A DNA stretch of 64,000 nt. It comes from JBGTGG01 sp964398945. Lineage in GTDB: Bacteria; Bacteroidota; Bacteroidia; Cytophagales; Cyclobacteriaceae. The stretch spans positions 124,001 to 188,000 of the forward strand of contig CAYNOT010000009.1 in the NCBI GenBank assembly GCA_964398945.1, in the 5' to 3' direction. The first letter of the stretch is position 1. The number at the start of each line of letters is the position of its first letter. Shown here in pieces: positions 17,548-25,143 of the stretch. The position numbers and the translations under genes are program-made. The notes under the pieces are model-generated. The model saw only the letters and a program-made list of their open reading frames with translations, was not told the origin of the DNA and did not search any database.

Positions 17548-18454
17548 AAAAGCCATTCTCGACAAAACGCACTACGGCTTGAATATCTACGCCTACGTGC
17601 TGCGGCAGTACTATCCGGGTGAAACAGTCCTTTCCCTTTCGGGAAGGGACTGCAAACCTGCGAAGAACCCTTTCAATGCGGACAAGCCCACATTGTTGGT
17701 AAAAGTTGTTGACGGTTGCGCCATGCATACCGATTCCGAAACAGCCATTGCACCAGGCAATGTCTTTGATTTTGCAGCACTGCATTTCAGCCTCGAAGGG
17801 CAAGCCCTTCTCGACAAGCTGAATGACGAACTGCATTTGCGTATTGGTAAGCAGCGAGGATTTTACACTCAAGCAGAATCGCAACCTGCGGTTGCTCTTC
17901 CTGAGATAGTCAAACCGGCTCCACCAGTTTTTAGCTATTTCACCAAGCCTGTCACCAATGTAATTCCAAGTCGGCAAGCCTCCTTAGTTAAGGTGTACCG
18001 GCTTATCAAAGGGAATGAATTTGCTTCATGTACAAGTACACTTCGCAACATTCCCGATACGAAGGAAGCCCGAAAGTACAAGGCTCAAAATTTCGATTAC
18101 GTGACTTTCTCAGGCACTTTCTCAAAGAGGAATGATGCAAATCTTCAAAGACATTCAGGTTTGCTTACAATCGATTTTGATCACATTGAGGACATTCCTT
18201 CACTCAAGGCTGCATTGCTCAACGATCACTACTTTGAAACGGAGCTACTGTTTGTATCTCCTTCAGGGGATGGCCTCAAATGGGTAATTCCCATCGACTT
18301 GACGCAGGCAAAACACCAGGACTATTTCAAGGCAGTGGCAAACTACGTTTCCCACACCTATCAACTGGAAATAGACCAATCCGGAAAGGACATTTCAAGG
18401 GCATGTTTCCTTCCGCATGATTCAGAAATATTCATCAATCCTAAATACTTGTAG
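17534..18454 (+). CDS. BT4734/BF3469-type (VirE N-terminal-like) element protein
   Basis: 306 residues. The C-terminal ~170 residues match the BT4734-like domain: 'LIKGNEFASCTSTLRNI', 'RHSGLLTIDFDHIED', 'LLFVSPSGDGLKWVIPID' and the ending 'DISRACFLPHDSEIFINPKYL'. The fold is thought to be primase-like (archaeo-eukaryotic primase superfamily), and the acidic IDFDHIED stretch could be catalytic. The N-terminal ~110 residues look like a degenerate CHC2/DnaG zinc domain (GRDCKPAKNPF...). It lies directly before the DUF3987 gene, as usual in Bacteroidota islands. Confidence 0.85.
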   Translation: MEVSRKAILDKTHYGLNIYAYVLRQYYPGETVLSLSGRDCKPAKNPFNADKPTLLVKVVDGCAMHTDSETAIAPGNVFDFAALHFSLEGQALLDKLNDELHLRIGKQRGFYTQAESQPAVALPEIVKPAPPVFSYFTKPVTNVIPSRQASLVKVYRLIKGNEFASCTSTLRNIPDTKEARKYKAQNFDYVTFSGTFSKRNDANLQRHSGLLTIDFDHIEDIPSLKAALLNDHYFETELLFVSPSGDGLKWVIPIDLTQAKHQDYFKAVANYVSHTYQLEIDQSGKDISRACFLPHDSEIFINPKYL

Positions 18455-18457
18455 GAC

Positions 18458-20275
18458 ATGGAAAGAAAAACATTCAATCCACAGGATTGGCTTAATCCGC
18501 CAACCCCGCAACCGAAAGTTACAGAGCAACAAACTTTCAATACAGATTCTCAAATAGACGAAGTAGAACGCATCATCCAGAGTATTGAGGCCAACAGAAC
18601 AGATATTACCTCCACTTACAACGATTGGGTAAATATAGGTTTCGCCTTTGCTGATGAATTTGAAGAGAATGGCCGCAACCTATTTCATAGAGTGAGCCAG
18701 TTCTATCCCGACTATTCCGCTCAGGAGTGCGACAAGCAATTTGACAATTGCTTGAAATCAAAAGGTCATGGCGTTTCACTAAAGACCTTTTTCTACCTCG
18801 CCAAAGATTCAGGAATTGATATTACGCCTCCACGAAAGGAGCCGGAAGAAATGCGCCACTATAATTCAAATAAAGAATTTGGCGCATTCGATAGCACCGT
18901 TGAAAAACAAACAGAGGATAGCTATCAAATGCCAACATTTCCAGATTCCTTGTTTCCTGAACTTCCTGAATTTCTGCAAAAGGTTGTGGCTGTCGCCACT
19001 TCCAATGAGGAAAGGGATATTCTACTCCTCGGTTCCCTCGGAGCTATCAGTGCATGTTTACCCAAAGTATCGGGCATTTATGATGGCAAACGGGTTTTCC
19101 CTAATCTATTCCTATTCATTACGGCTCAGGCATCCGCAGGTAAAGGCCGCTTGGTGCATTGCCGCCAGTTGGTTAATCCCATTCATAAAGAGTTGAGGGA
19201 ACAGGCCAAACTCCACAAACAGCACTATGAATTGGAAATGGCAGAATACAACTCCAAGAAGGGAAAGGAAGACGCTATCGAGAAGCCAGCCAAACCACCT
19301 GAAAAAATGCTGTTCATTCCGGCCAACAATAGTTCAACGGGTGCTTATCAGCTTTTGGGTGATAGTGACGGAAGAGGGTTGATTTTCGAGACCGAAGGAG
19401 ACACCTTAGCACATGCCTTCAAGAGCGATTACGGAAACTACAGTGATGGCTTTAGAAAAGCCTTTCACCATGAAACCATTTCCTACTATCGCAGAACCGA
19501 CCGGGAGTTTGTGGACATTGAAAGCCCTTGTCTTTCTACTGTCCTTTCAGGAACGCCAAAACAAGTTTCGGCATTGATACCCAATGCTGAGAACGGTCTA
19601 TTCAGCCGTTTCATCTTCTATTTCATGAACGTTCGCCCGGTATGGAAAAATGTCTTTGCCAGCCAAACAGACAACGGACTGGACGACTACTTTGAAGCCC
19701 TGGGCAATGAGTTTTATAAACTGTACAAAGTCCTCATGCAGGATGAACCCCGGCAGTTCTACCTTTCAGCAGACCAGCAAGAGCAGTTCAACCAGTTTTT
19801 CGGACGGATACAGGAAAAGTACATGAACCTTCAGGGATTGGACTACATGGCCACTATTAGGCGATTAGGTTTGATTGCCTATCGCATCTGCATGATATGC
19901 TCCGCTTTGCGGATCATGGAAACGGGCGACACTTCCCGAAAGCTGATTTGTGAGGAAAGGGATTTTCAAGCTGCGCTTTCAATGGTGAAGGTATTAGTCA
20001 AGCATTCAAGCAAAGTGTTTGTAGAGCTTCCCCAGGAGGAACCCAAACCAACACGCTTGAATAAGAAAGAGAAGTTTCTTTATGCCCTACCCCGCAACTT
20101 CAACCGCCAAAAGTACCTTGAAGTGGCTACCTCCATGAGCATTCCGGCCAAAACTGCCGAAGGCTACATTACCGCCTTTATTAAATCCAACCTGATACAC
20201 CGTGAGTCTCAGGACAATTACCTAAACACCTCACTTGAGGAAGTTCAGGATTCTAAGGAAATCAAGGAAGGATAA
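18458..20275 (+). CDS. DUF3987 replication protein with PriCT-like N-terminus
   Basis: 605 residues. Residues about 30-120 resemble a primase C-terminal PriCT_2 domain (TYNDWVNIGFAFADEFEENG ... DKQFDNCLKS). The rest is DUF3987, with a degenerate P-loop region 'FLFITAQASAGKGRLVHC' and 'RGLIFETEGDTLAHAFKSDYG'. Proteins of this type pair with the BT4734-type gene and probably provide helicase-like activity for element replication. The coding end at 20275 is followed by a 187-base gap that holds the promoter of the restriction operon. Confidence 0.85.
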   Translation: MERKTFNPQDWLNPPTPQPKVTEQQTFNTDSQIDEVERIIQSIEANRTDITSTYNDWVNIGFAFADEFEENGRNLFHRVSQFYPDYSAQECDKQFDNCLKSKGHGVSLKTFFYLAKDSGIDITPPRKEPEEMRHYNSNKEFGAFDSTVEKQTEDSYQMPTFPDSLFPELPEFLQKVVAVATSNEERDILLLGSLGAISACLPKVSGIYDGKRVFPNLFLFITAQASAGKGRLVHCRQLVNPIHKELREQAKLHKQHYELEMAEYNSKKGKEDAIEKPAKPPEKMLFIPANNSSTGAYQLLGDSDGRGLIFETEGDTLAHAFKSDYGNYSDGFRKAFHHETISYYRRTDREFVDIESPCLSTVLSGTPKQVSALIPNAENGLFSRFIFYFMNVRPVWKNVFASQTDNGLDDYFEALGNEFYKLYKVLMQDEPRQFYLSADQQEQFNQFFGRIQEKYMNLQGLDYMATIRRLGLIAYRICMICSALRIMETGDTSRKLICEERDFQAALSMVKVLVKHSSKVFVELPQEEPKPTRLNKKEKFLYALPRNFNRQKYLEVATSMSIPAKTAEGYITAFIKSNLIHRESQDNYLNTSLEEVQDSKEIKEG

Positions 20276-20404
20276 GCCTGTTTGGCTTTCCTTCCGAAGA
20301 TTCGACCAGACCATTGAAAATATACAACACTGGTCAACCTAAGGACGAATAATCCTTAGTTTCCTCTATTTCCTCAAAATCCTGAAATCAGTTTCTCACT
20401 TCTT

Positions 20405-20458
20405 TTTGCTTTTACTATCGCTTTCTTTTCTTATATTTGACAAATTCTGACAAGTCAA
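20405..20458 (+). promoter_or_regulatory. Promoter and candidate controller operator of the defence operon
   Basis: TATATTTG (20432-20439) fits the TAnnTTTG -7 box. A TTTG at 20405-20408 is a possible -33 box, but the spacing is long (23 bases). Overlapping the box is an inverted repeat TTGAC/GTCAA (20437-20441 and 20454-20458) with an internal direct repeat of TGACAA (20438-20443 and 20448-20453). Its location just before the XRE gene suggests an autoregulatory operator. Confidence 0.45.
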
Positions 20459-20462
20459 TAAT

Positions 20463-20765
20463 ATGGCAATGAATTATCTGGGCAATAAGATCAGGGAGCT
20501 TCGAGAAACCAAGGGTTTACTGCTCCGGCAAGTGGCGGCCCATATCGAAGTGGATACCGCACTGGTGAGTAAGTTGGAGCGTGGAGAGCGAAAAGCCCAA
20601 AGGGAGCAAATTTCCAGGATTGCCGACTTTTTGGAAGTAAAGGAAGATGAGCTACTTCTCTTATGGCTGGCGGACAAGATCATGGATGATATCCAGGATG
20701 AACCACAGGCATTAGAAGCATTGAAATTTGTAGAACACCAATTTAACAAAGACATAAATGGCTAA
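20463..20765 (+). CDS. XRE family transcriptional regulator (controller-like)
   Basis: A 100-residue single-domain Cro/CI helix-turn-helix protein: IRELRETKGLLLRQVAAHIE ... DTALVSKLERGERKAQREQI (residues about 8-60), then a short C-terminal tail. It overlaps hsdM by 8 bases and is the first gene of the restriction-modification operon. By analogy to controller (C) proteins it may time expression of the methylase and nuclease. The inverted repeat in the promoter supports autoregulation. Confidence 0.88.
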   Translation: MAMNYLGNKIRELRETKGLLLRQVAAHIEVDTALVSKLERGERKAQREQISRIADFLEVKEDELLLLWLADKIMDDIQDEPQALEALKFVEHQFNKDING

Positions 20766-22356
20766 AAAGGCTACGGCAAAACAGGAAGAATCTTTAGAGA
20801 AAAAGCTCTGGAAAACGGCAGACAAGCTCCGCAAGAACATGGATGCTGCCGAGTACAAGCATGTGGTATTGGGCTTAATCTTCCTCAAATACATCTCTGA
20901 TGCTTTTGAAGAACTCTACCAGAAACTAAAAGCCGGAGAAGGTGAATATGAAGGCGCTGACCCGGAAGACAAGAACGAATACATAGCCGAAAAGGTATTC
21001 TACGTGCCTCCACAAGCCCGTTGGTCATTTCTGATGGGCAGAGCCAAGCAACCCACCATTGGCAAAGATGTGGATGATGCAATGGACGCCATTGAGAAAG
21101 ACAACAGTTCACTAAAAGGCGTTCTCCCAAAAGTCTATGCCCGTGAAAATCTGGACAAGCAAAGTTTAGGCGGTTTAATAGACCTGATCGGAACCATTGA
21201 GTTCATGGCTGGGGATGAACAGATTGGCAAGAAAGGCAAAGACCTGTTAGGCCATGTCTATGAATACTTCCTTGGCGAGTTTGCTTTAGCTGAAGGCAAA
21301 AAGGGCGGTCAGTTCTACACACCGGAGAGTGTGGTTTCCCTATTAGTTCAGATGCTTGAACCTTATGAAGGAAGGGTCTTTGACCCTTGCTGCGGTTCAG
21401 GTGGAATGTTTGTGCAGAGTGAAAAATTCATTGAAGCTCACAGCGACTACTATCGAAAAGGAAATGGTAAGGGTTTAGCCATTGATCCCAAAGACCGCAT
21501 TTCTATTTACGGACAGGAAAGCAACCAAACCACCTGGCGACTGGCAAAGATGAACCTTGCCATTCGGGGCATTGACAGTTCCAATGTAAAATGGAACAAT
21601 GAGGGCTCTTTCCTCAACGACCTCCACAAAGACCTGAAAGCTGACTTTGTAATAGCCAACCCTCCTTTCAACGATAGCGATTGGAGCGGTGATCTGCTCC
21701 GCAATGATGCCCGCTGGCAATATGGTGTACCCCCTGCGGGCAATGCCAACTTTGCCTGGATGCAGCACTTTCTTTACCACATGGCGCCTTCGGCCACTGC
21801 CGGTATCGTGCTCGCCAAAGGCTCGCTCACTTCTAAAAATTCCGGGGAAGGAGAAATTCGCCAAAAGCTCATTGAGGCAGATCTGATCGATTGCATCGTA
21901 AACCTGCCCGGCAAAATATTCCTGAACACGCAGATACCCGCCTGTTTGTGGTTTTTGGCCAAGAATAAAACCAATGGAAAATTCCGCAACCGTGCCGGTG
22001 AAGTGCTTTTCATAGATGCCCGACACATGGGGCATTTGATTAACCGGAAAACAAGGGTACTCTCTCAAGAAGACCTTGATGTAATTTCAGATGCTTACCA
22101 CAAATGGCGAAATGTAGATGGCAAGTATGAAGACCTAAACGGCTTCTGTAAATCAGTTCCACTGGAAGAAATCAAGCAAAGGGGCTATGTGCTTACACCT
22201 GGTCGCTTTGTAGGCTTACCGGATGAAGAAGAAGATTTTGATTTTAAAGAACGCTACAATGCGGTAACGGCTGAACTCAGTGAGCTTTTTGAAAGGGAAG
22301 TTCAATTGACTAGCCGCATCAAGAATAATCTTTCCAAAATGATCATTAATGAGTAG
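20758..22356 (+). CDS. hsdM: Type I restriction-modification DNA methyltransferase subunit
   Basis: A 532-residue adenine N6-methyltransferase. It has an N-terminal HsdM helical domain (about 10-150), SAM-binding motif FDPCCGSGGMF (208-218), catalytic motif IV NPPF (301-304) and the 'GGQFYTPESVV' stretch before motif I. The residues needed for catalysis are present and the length is typical. With HsdS it methylates the host target sequence, and with HsdR it forms the restriction complex. It overlaps the XRE gene by 8 bases and hsdS by 8 bases. Confidence 0.97.
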   Translation: MAKKATAKQEESLEKKLWKTADKLRKNMDAAEYKHVVLGLIFLKYISDAFEELYQKLKAGEGEYEGADPEDKNEYIAEKVFYVPPQARWSFLMGRAKQPTIGKDVDDAMDAIEKDNSSLKGVLPKVYARENLDKQSLGGLIDLIGTIEFMAGDEQIGKKGKDLLGHVYEYFLGEFALAEGKKGGQFYTPESVVSLLVQMLEPYEGRVFDPCCGSGGMFVQSEKFIEAHSDYYRKGNGKGLAIDPKDRISIYGQESNQTTWRLAKMNLAIRGIDSSNVKWNNEGSFLNDLHKDLKADFVIANPPFNDSDWSGDLLRNDARWQYGVPPAGNANFAWMQHFLYHMAPSATAGIVLAKGSLTSKNSGEGEIRQKLIEADLIDCIVNLPGKIFLNTQIPACLWFLAKNKTNGKFRNRAGEVLFIDARHMGHLINRKTRVLSQEDLDVISDAYHKWRNVDGKYEDLNGFCKSVPLEEIKQRGYVLTPGRFVGLPDEEEDFDFKERYNAVTAELSELFEREVQLTSRIKNNLSKMIINE

Positions 22357-23512
22357 GAATATGGAAGATTGGAAAGAATCACAATTGTCTGAAGTTGCCG
22401 AAATTATAATGGGACAATCTCCAAAAGGTGAATCATGTAATTCTGATGGTGAAGGCTATCCACTTTTAAATGGTCCTACTGAATTTGGAATAAGTCATCC
22501 CTTTCCTATTCAATTTAGTACAGATGGGAGAAAATTTAGCCAGCCCCTTGATATTCTTTTCTGCGTGAGGGGATCAACAACTGGTAGAATGAACTGGTCT
22601 GATAGACAATATGCTATTGGTCGTGGAATTGCTGCAATAAGGCATAAGAAAGGTTCACAATATAGGTACTTCATCAAGGGAATAATTGATTATAATTTAC
22701 CATTATTACTTTCGAGTGCCACTGGCTCAACATTCCCAAATGTCTCAAGAACTCAGTTAGAAGAGTTAGAACTGCTTCTCCCACCTCTTTCTGAACAACA
22801 AGGTATTGCGGAAACACTTAGTAGTTTAGATGATAAAATAAACTTGCTCCATCTTCAGAATTTTAAGCTGGAGGAATTGGCTGAAATTCTATACCGGCAG
22901 TGGTTTATTTTAGATGCAAACACGGAAAGTGATGAAGTCTTTTTATCGGATGTAGCAAACCACCACAAAAAGAACATCAAGCCTTTTGAAAATCCTTTTC
23001 AGGAATACTTCCATTACAGCATACCGGCTTTTGATGATGGGCAAAACCCACAAATAGAATTGGGTAACACCATCCTCAGCAACAAATACCAGGTAATGAC
23101 TAGCAGCATTTTGATTTCCAAGCTTAACCCTCGTTTTCCAAGAGTGTGGCAGATTTCAAAACCCATAGATGAAGAAGTTTCCATTTGCTCCACGGAGTTT
23201 CAGGTAGTAGTACCGCATGAGCAGCGTTGGTTTCCTTTCATTTACTACTTCCTCAAATCCCGACCTGTTACGGATGAACTCATAGGTGCTGCAGGTGGCA
23301 CAAGTGGCAGCCATCAGCGGGTAAGCCCGGACGATATTTTCAACCTGTCATTCATCAAACCGGATGATGCCAGGCTAAACCAGTTTCACCAGATTGTATC
23401 TCCCAATCTGGAAAAGATCAATAACAACAGGGAGCAAATTTTAAAACTTGAAAAACTCAGGAACACCCTCTTGCCTAAACTCATGAGCGGGGAAGTAAGG
23501 GTGAAAATGTAA
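22349..23512 (+). CDS. hsdS: Type I restriction-modification specificity subunit
   Basis: 387 residues with two target-recognition domains, each followed by a conserved helical spacer. TRD1 is about 5-150, with 'LELLLPPLSEQQGIAETLSSLDDKI' as the first spacer. TRD2 is about 195-355, with the terminal spacer 'NREQILKLEKLRNTLLPKLM' ending SGEVRVKM. Each TRD reads half of a bipartite DNA target. The gene is complete. A second, unrelated 3' spacer fragment lies after the reverse transcriptase (25050-25139). The first ATG overlaps hsdM; MEDWKE, four codons on, is an alternative start. Confidence 0.95.
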   Translation: MSRNMEDWKESQLSEVAEIIMGQSPKGESCNSDGEGYPLLNGPTEFGISHPFPIQFSTDGRKFSQPLDILFCVRGSTTGRMNWSDRQYAIGRGIAAIRHKKGSQYRYFIKGIIDYNLPLLLSSATGSTFPNVSRTQLEELELLLPPLSEQQGIAETLSSLDDKINLLHLQNFKLEELAEILYRQWFILDANTESDEVFLSDVANHHKKNIKPFENPFQEYFHYSIPAFDDGQNPQIELGNTILSNKYQVMTSSILISKLNPRFPRVWQISKPIDEEVSICSTEFQVVVPHEQRWFPFIYYFLKSRPVTDELIGAAGGTSGSHQRVSPDDIFNLSFIKPDDARLNQFHQIVSPNLEKINNNREQILKLEKLRNTLLPKLMSGEVRVKM

Positions 23513-23517
23513 GACTA

Positions 23518-25026
23518 ATGAAAAGACTAATTGAGCTATCAGCAGCAGAAGCGAGAGCCTTCTTATTGAAGCCGGAAAGCTATGTCAATTTTGACCTGCC
23601 CCTTTATTTCACGTTTCAATTGGTAATTCATAATCTGAATGCTGAACTCAACGGAAAGCTGCTCTCAGATCTTCGCACTTCCTCACCGAGAGATTTTGAC
23701 GATATCAACTATAAGCTGCTTACCAATAAAGATGGTAGATATGCATGGAGACCTTTTCAATTGATCCACCCTGCTATTTATGTTTCCTTAGTCCATCGTA
23801 TTACCGAACCCGATAATTGGAGCCTGATACTGGAACGGTTTACCCTTTTCAGAGCAAACGACAAAATAGAATGCCATAGCATTCCGGTAGTTTCCGAATC
23901 AGAAGAAAAGACTGACAAGGATTCACAAATTTACACTTGGTGGCAAATGATCGAGCAAAGATCAATTGCTTTGGCATTGGACTATCAATACATGCTCCAA
24001 ACTGATATTTCTGACTGCTATGGTTCTATTTACACCCATTCAATACCTTGGGCCATTCACACGAAAGAGGAGGCCAAAAAGCGGGAAAACAGGACAAGAA
24101 ACTCACTGATAGGTGTAGCAATTGACAACCACCTTCAGGATATGAGTTACGGCCAAACCAATGGGATTCCCCAAGGCTGTACACTTATGGATTTCATAGC
24201 CGAGATAGTTTTAGGCTATGTGGATTCTCTACTATCTGAAATGATTGATTCGTTAGGAATCACCAGTTACCGCATACTTCGATATCGTGACGACTATCGA
24301 ATTTTTTCTAACAACCCTTTTGAAGCTGACCAGATTACAAAAGCCCTTTCAGAAATTCTTACTGAAATGGGGCTAAAGCTGAATGCCGATAAAACGGAAG
24401 CATCGGATAATGTTATCAAAAGCTCAATTAAACCGGACAAACGATACTGGATCGCGAACAAACGCATTACTGAGAATAAACAAAAATGGCTTATTCAACT
24501 ACATCTACTCTCCGAGCAGTTTCCAAATTCAGGCACACTTGATAACCAAATGCGTGAATTTTTGCGGGTAGTTCAAACCAGTGAAAGGAAAGACCCAAAT
24601 ATCCACACGTTAATCAGTCTGGTTGTAGAGATTGCTTATCGCAATCCAAGGGTTTCTCCTACAGCTATCGCTATTCTAACATTTCTTTTAAATCAAATCG
24701 CAGATGAACAGGAAAAGAAGATCACTATAGGTAGAATCAAAAATAAGTTTCAACAGATTCCAAACTCAGGTTTATTAAGGGTTTGGCTACAAAGGCTGTA
24801 TCTCAAGATTGATGATACCATAGAGTATGAAGAAACGCTCTGCCAGAAGGTACTCTATTCGGATACCAAAGTCTGGAATACCGATTGGCTAAATGCCAAT
24901 CTCAAACGAATAATTGACAATACGGCTATTGTTGACTATGCCAGTATTGAAGCTTTAGAAGAAGTAACGACAGAAGAAGAAATTGAAAGTATTGTTGAAA
25001 ACAGAGCATATGAATATCAGGAATGA
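23518..25026 (+). CDS. Defence-type (unknown-group-like) reverse transcriptase
   Basis: A 502-residue reverse transcriptase. Motif A is YMLQTDISDCYGSIY with Asp163. Motif B-like is GQTNGIPQG (212-220), followed by CTLMDFIAEIVLGY. The catalytic motif C is YRDDY (Asp258, Asp259) where most RTs have YADD or YxDD. Motif D-E follows (MGLKLNADKTE). The C-terminal ~200 residues are helical and repeat-like, as in abortive-infection and DRT enzymes. There is no maturase, endonuclease or CRISPR Cas1 domain. It begins five bases after the hsdS stop, inside the restriction operon. I cannot assign a DRT subclass. Its product and template are unknown. Confidence 0.9.
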   Translation: MKRLIELSAAEARAFLLKPESYVNFDLPLYFTFQLVIHNLNAELNGKLLSDLRTSSPRDFDDINYKLLTNKDGRYAWRPFQLIHPAIYVSLVHRITEPDNWSLILERFTLFRANDKIECHSIPVVSESEEKTDKDSQIYTWWQMIEQRSIALALDYQYMLQTDISDCYGSIYTHSIPWAIHTKEEAKKRENRTRNSLIGVAIDNHLQDMSYGQTNGIPQGCTLMDFIAEIVLGYVDSLLSEMIDSLGITSYRILRYRDDYRIFSNNPFEADQITKALSEILTEMGLKLNADKTEASDNVIKSSIKPDKRYWIANKRITENKQKWLIQLHLLSEQFPNSGTLDNQMREFLRVVQTSERKDPNIHTLISLVVEIAYRNPRVSPTAIAILTFLLNQIADEQEKKITIGRIKNKFQQIPNSGLLRVWLQRLYLKIDDTIEYEETLCQKVLYSDTKVWNTDWLNANLKRIIDNTAIVDYASIEALEEVTTEEEIESIVENRAYEYQE

Positions 25027-25049
25027 AATAAGATGAAGATGAAGATGAT

Positions 25050-25139
25050 ATGATTGCAAATAATAAACGAATCCAAAAGCTGAGAAATACAATCCTGCCT
25101 ACTCTGATGTGTGAGGAGGTGACGGTTAAAACAGAATAA
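25050..25139 (+). pseudogene. hsdS 3'-terminal remnant
   Basis: A 29-codon frame reading LRNTILPTLMCEEVTVK at its end. It matches the C-terminus of the intact HsdS (LRNTLLPKLMSGEVRVK) in order and spacing, including the terminal conserved spacer. The codons differ at many positions, so it is not a recent copy. It seems to be the tail of a second hsdS gene whose 5' part was lost or replaced, apparently by the reverse transcriptase region. It is unlikely to make a functional specificity subunit. Confidence 0.75.
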
Positions 25140-25143
25140 CATT

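Noticed and set aside
21475..22068. 197-codon open frame opposite hsdM
   Set aside because: It is the shadow of an intact HsdM with all its motifs. The reverse frame has no recognisable domain.
23518..25143. The reverse transcriptase as a retron
   Set aside because: No msr/msd-like inverted-repeat RNA can be placed upstream (only five bases to hsdS) and there is no standard retron effector directly adjacent.
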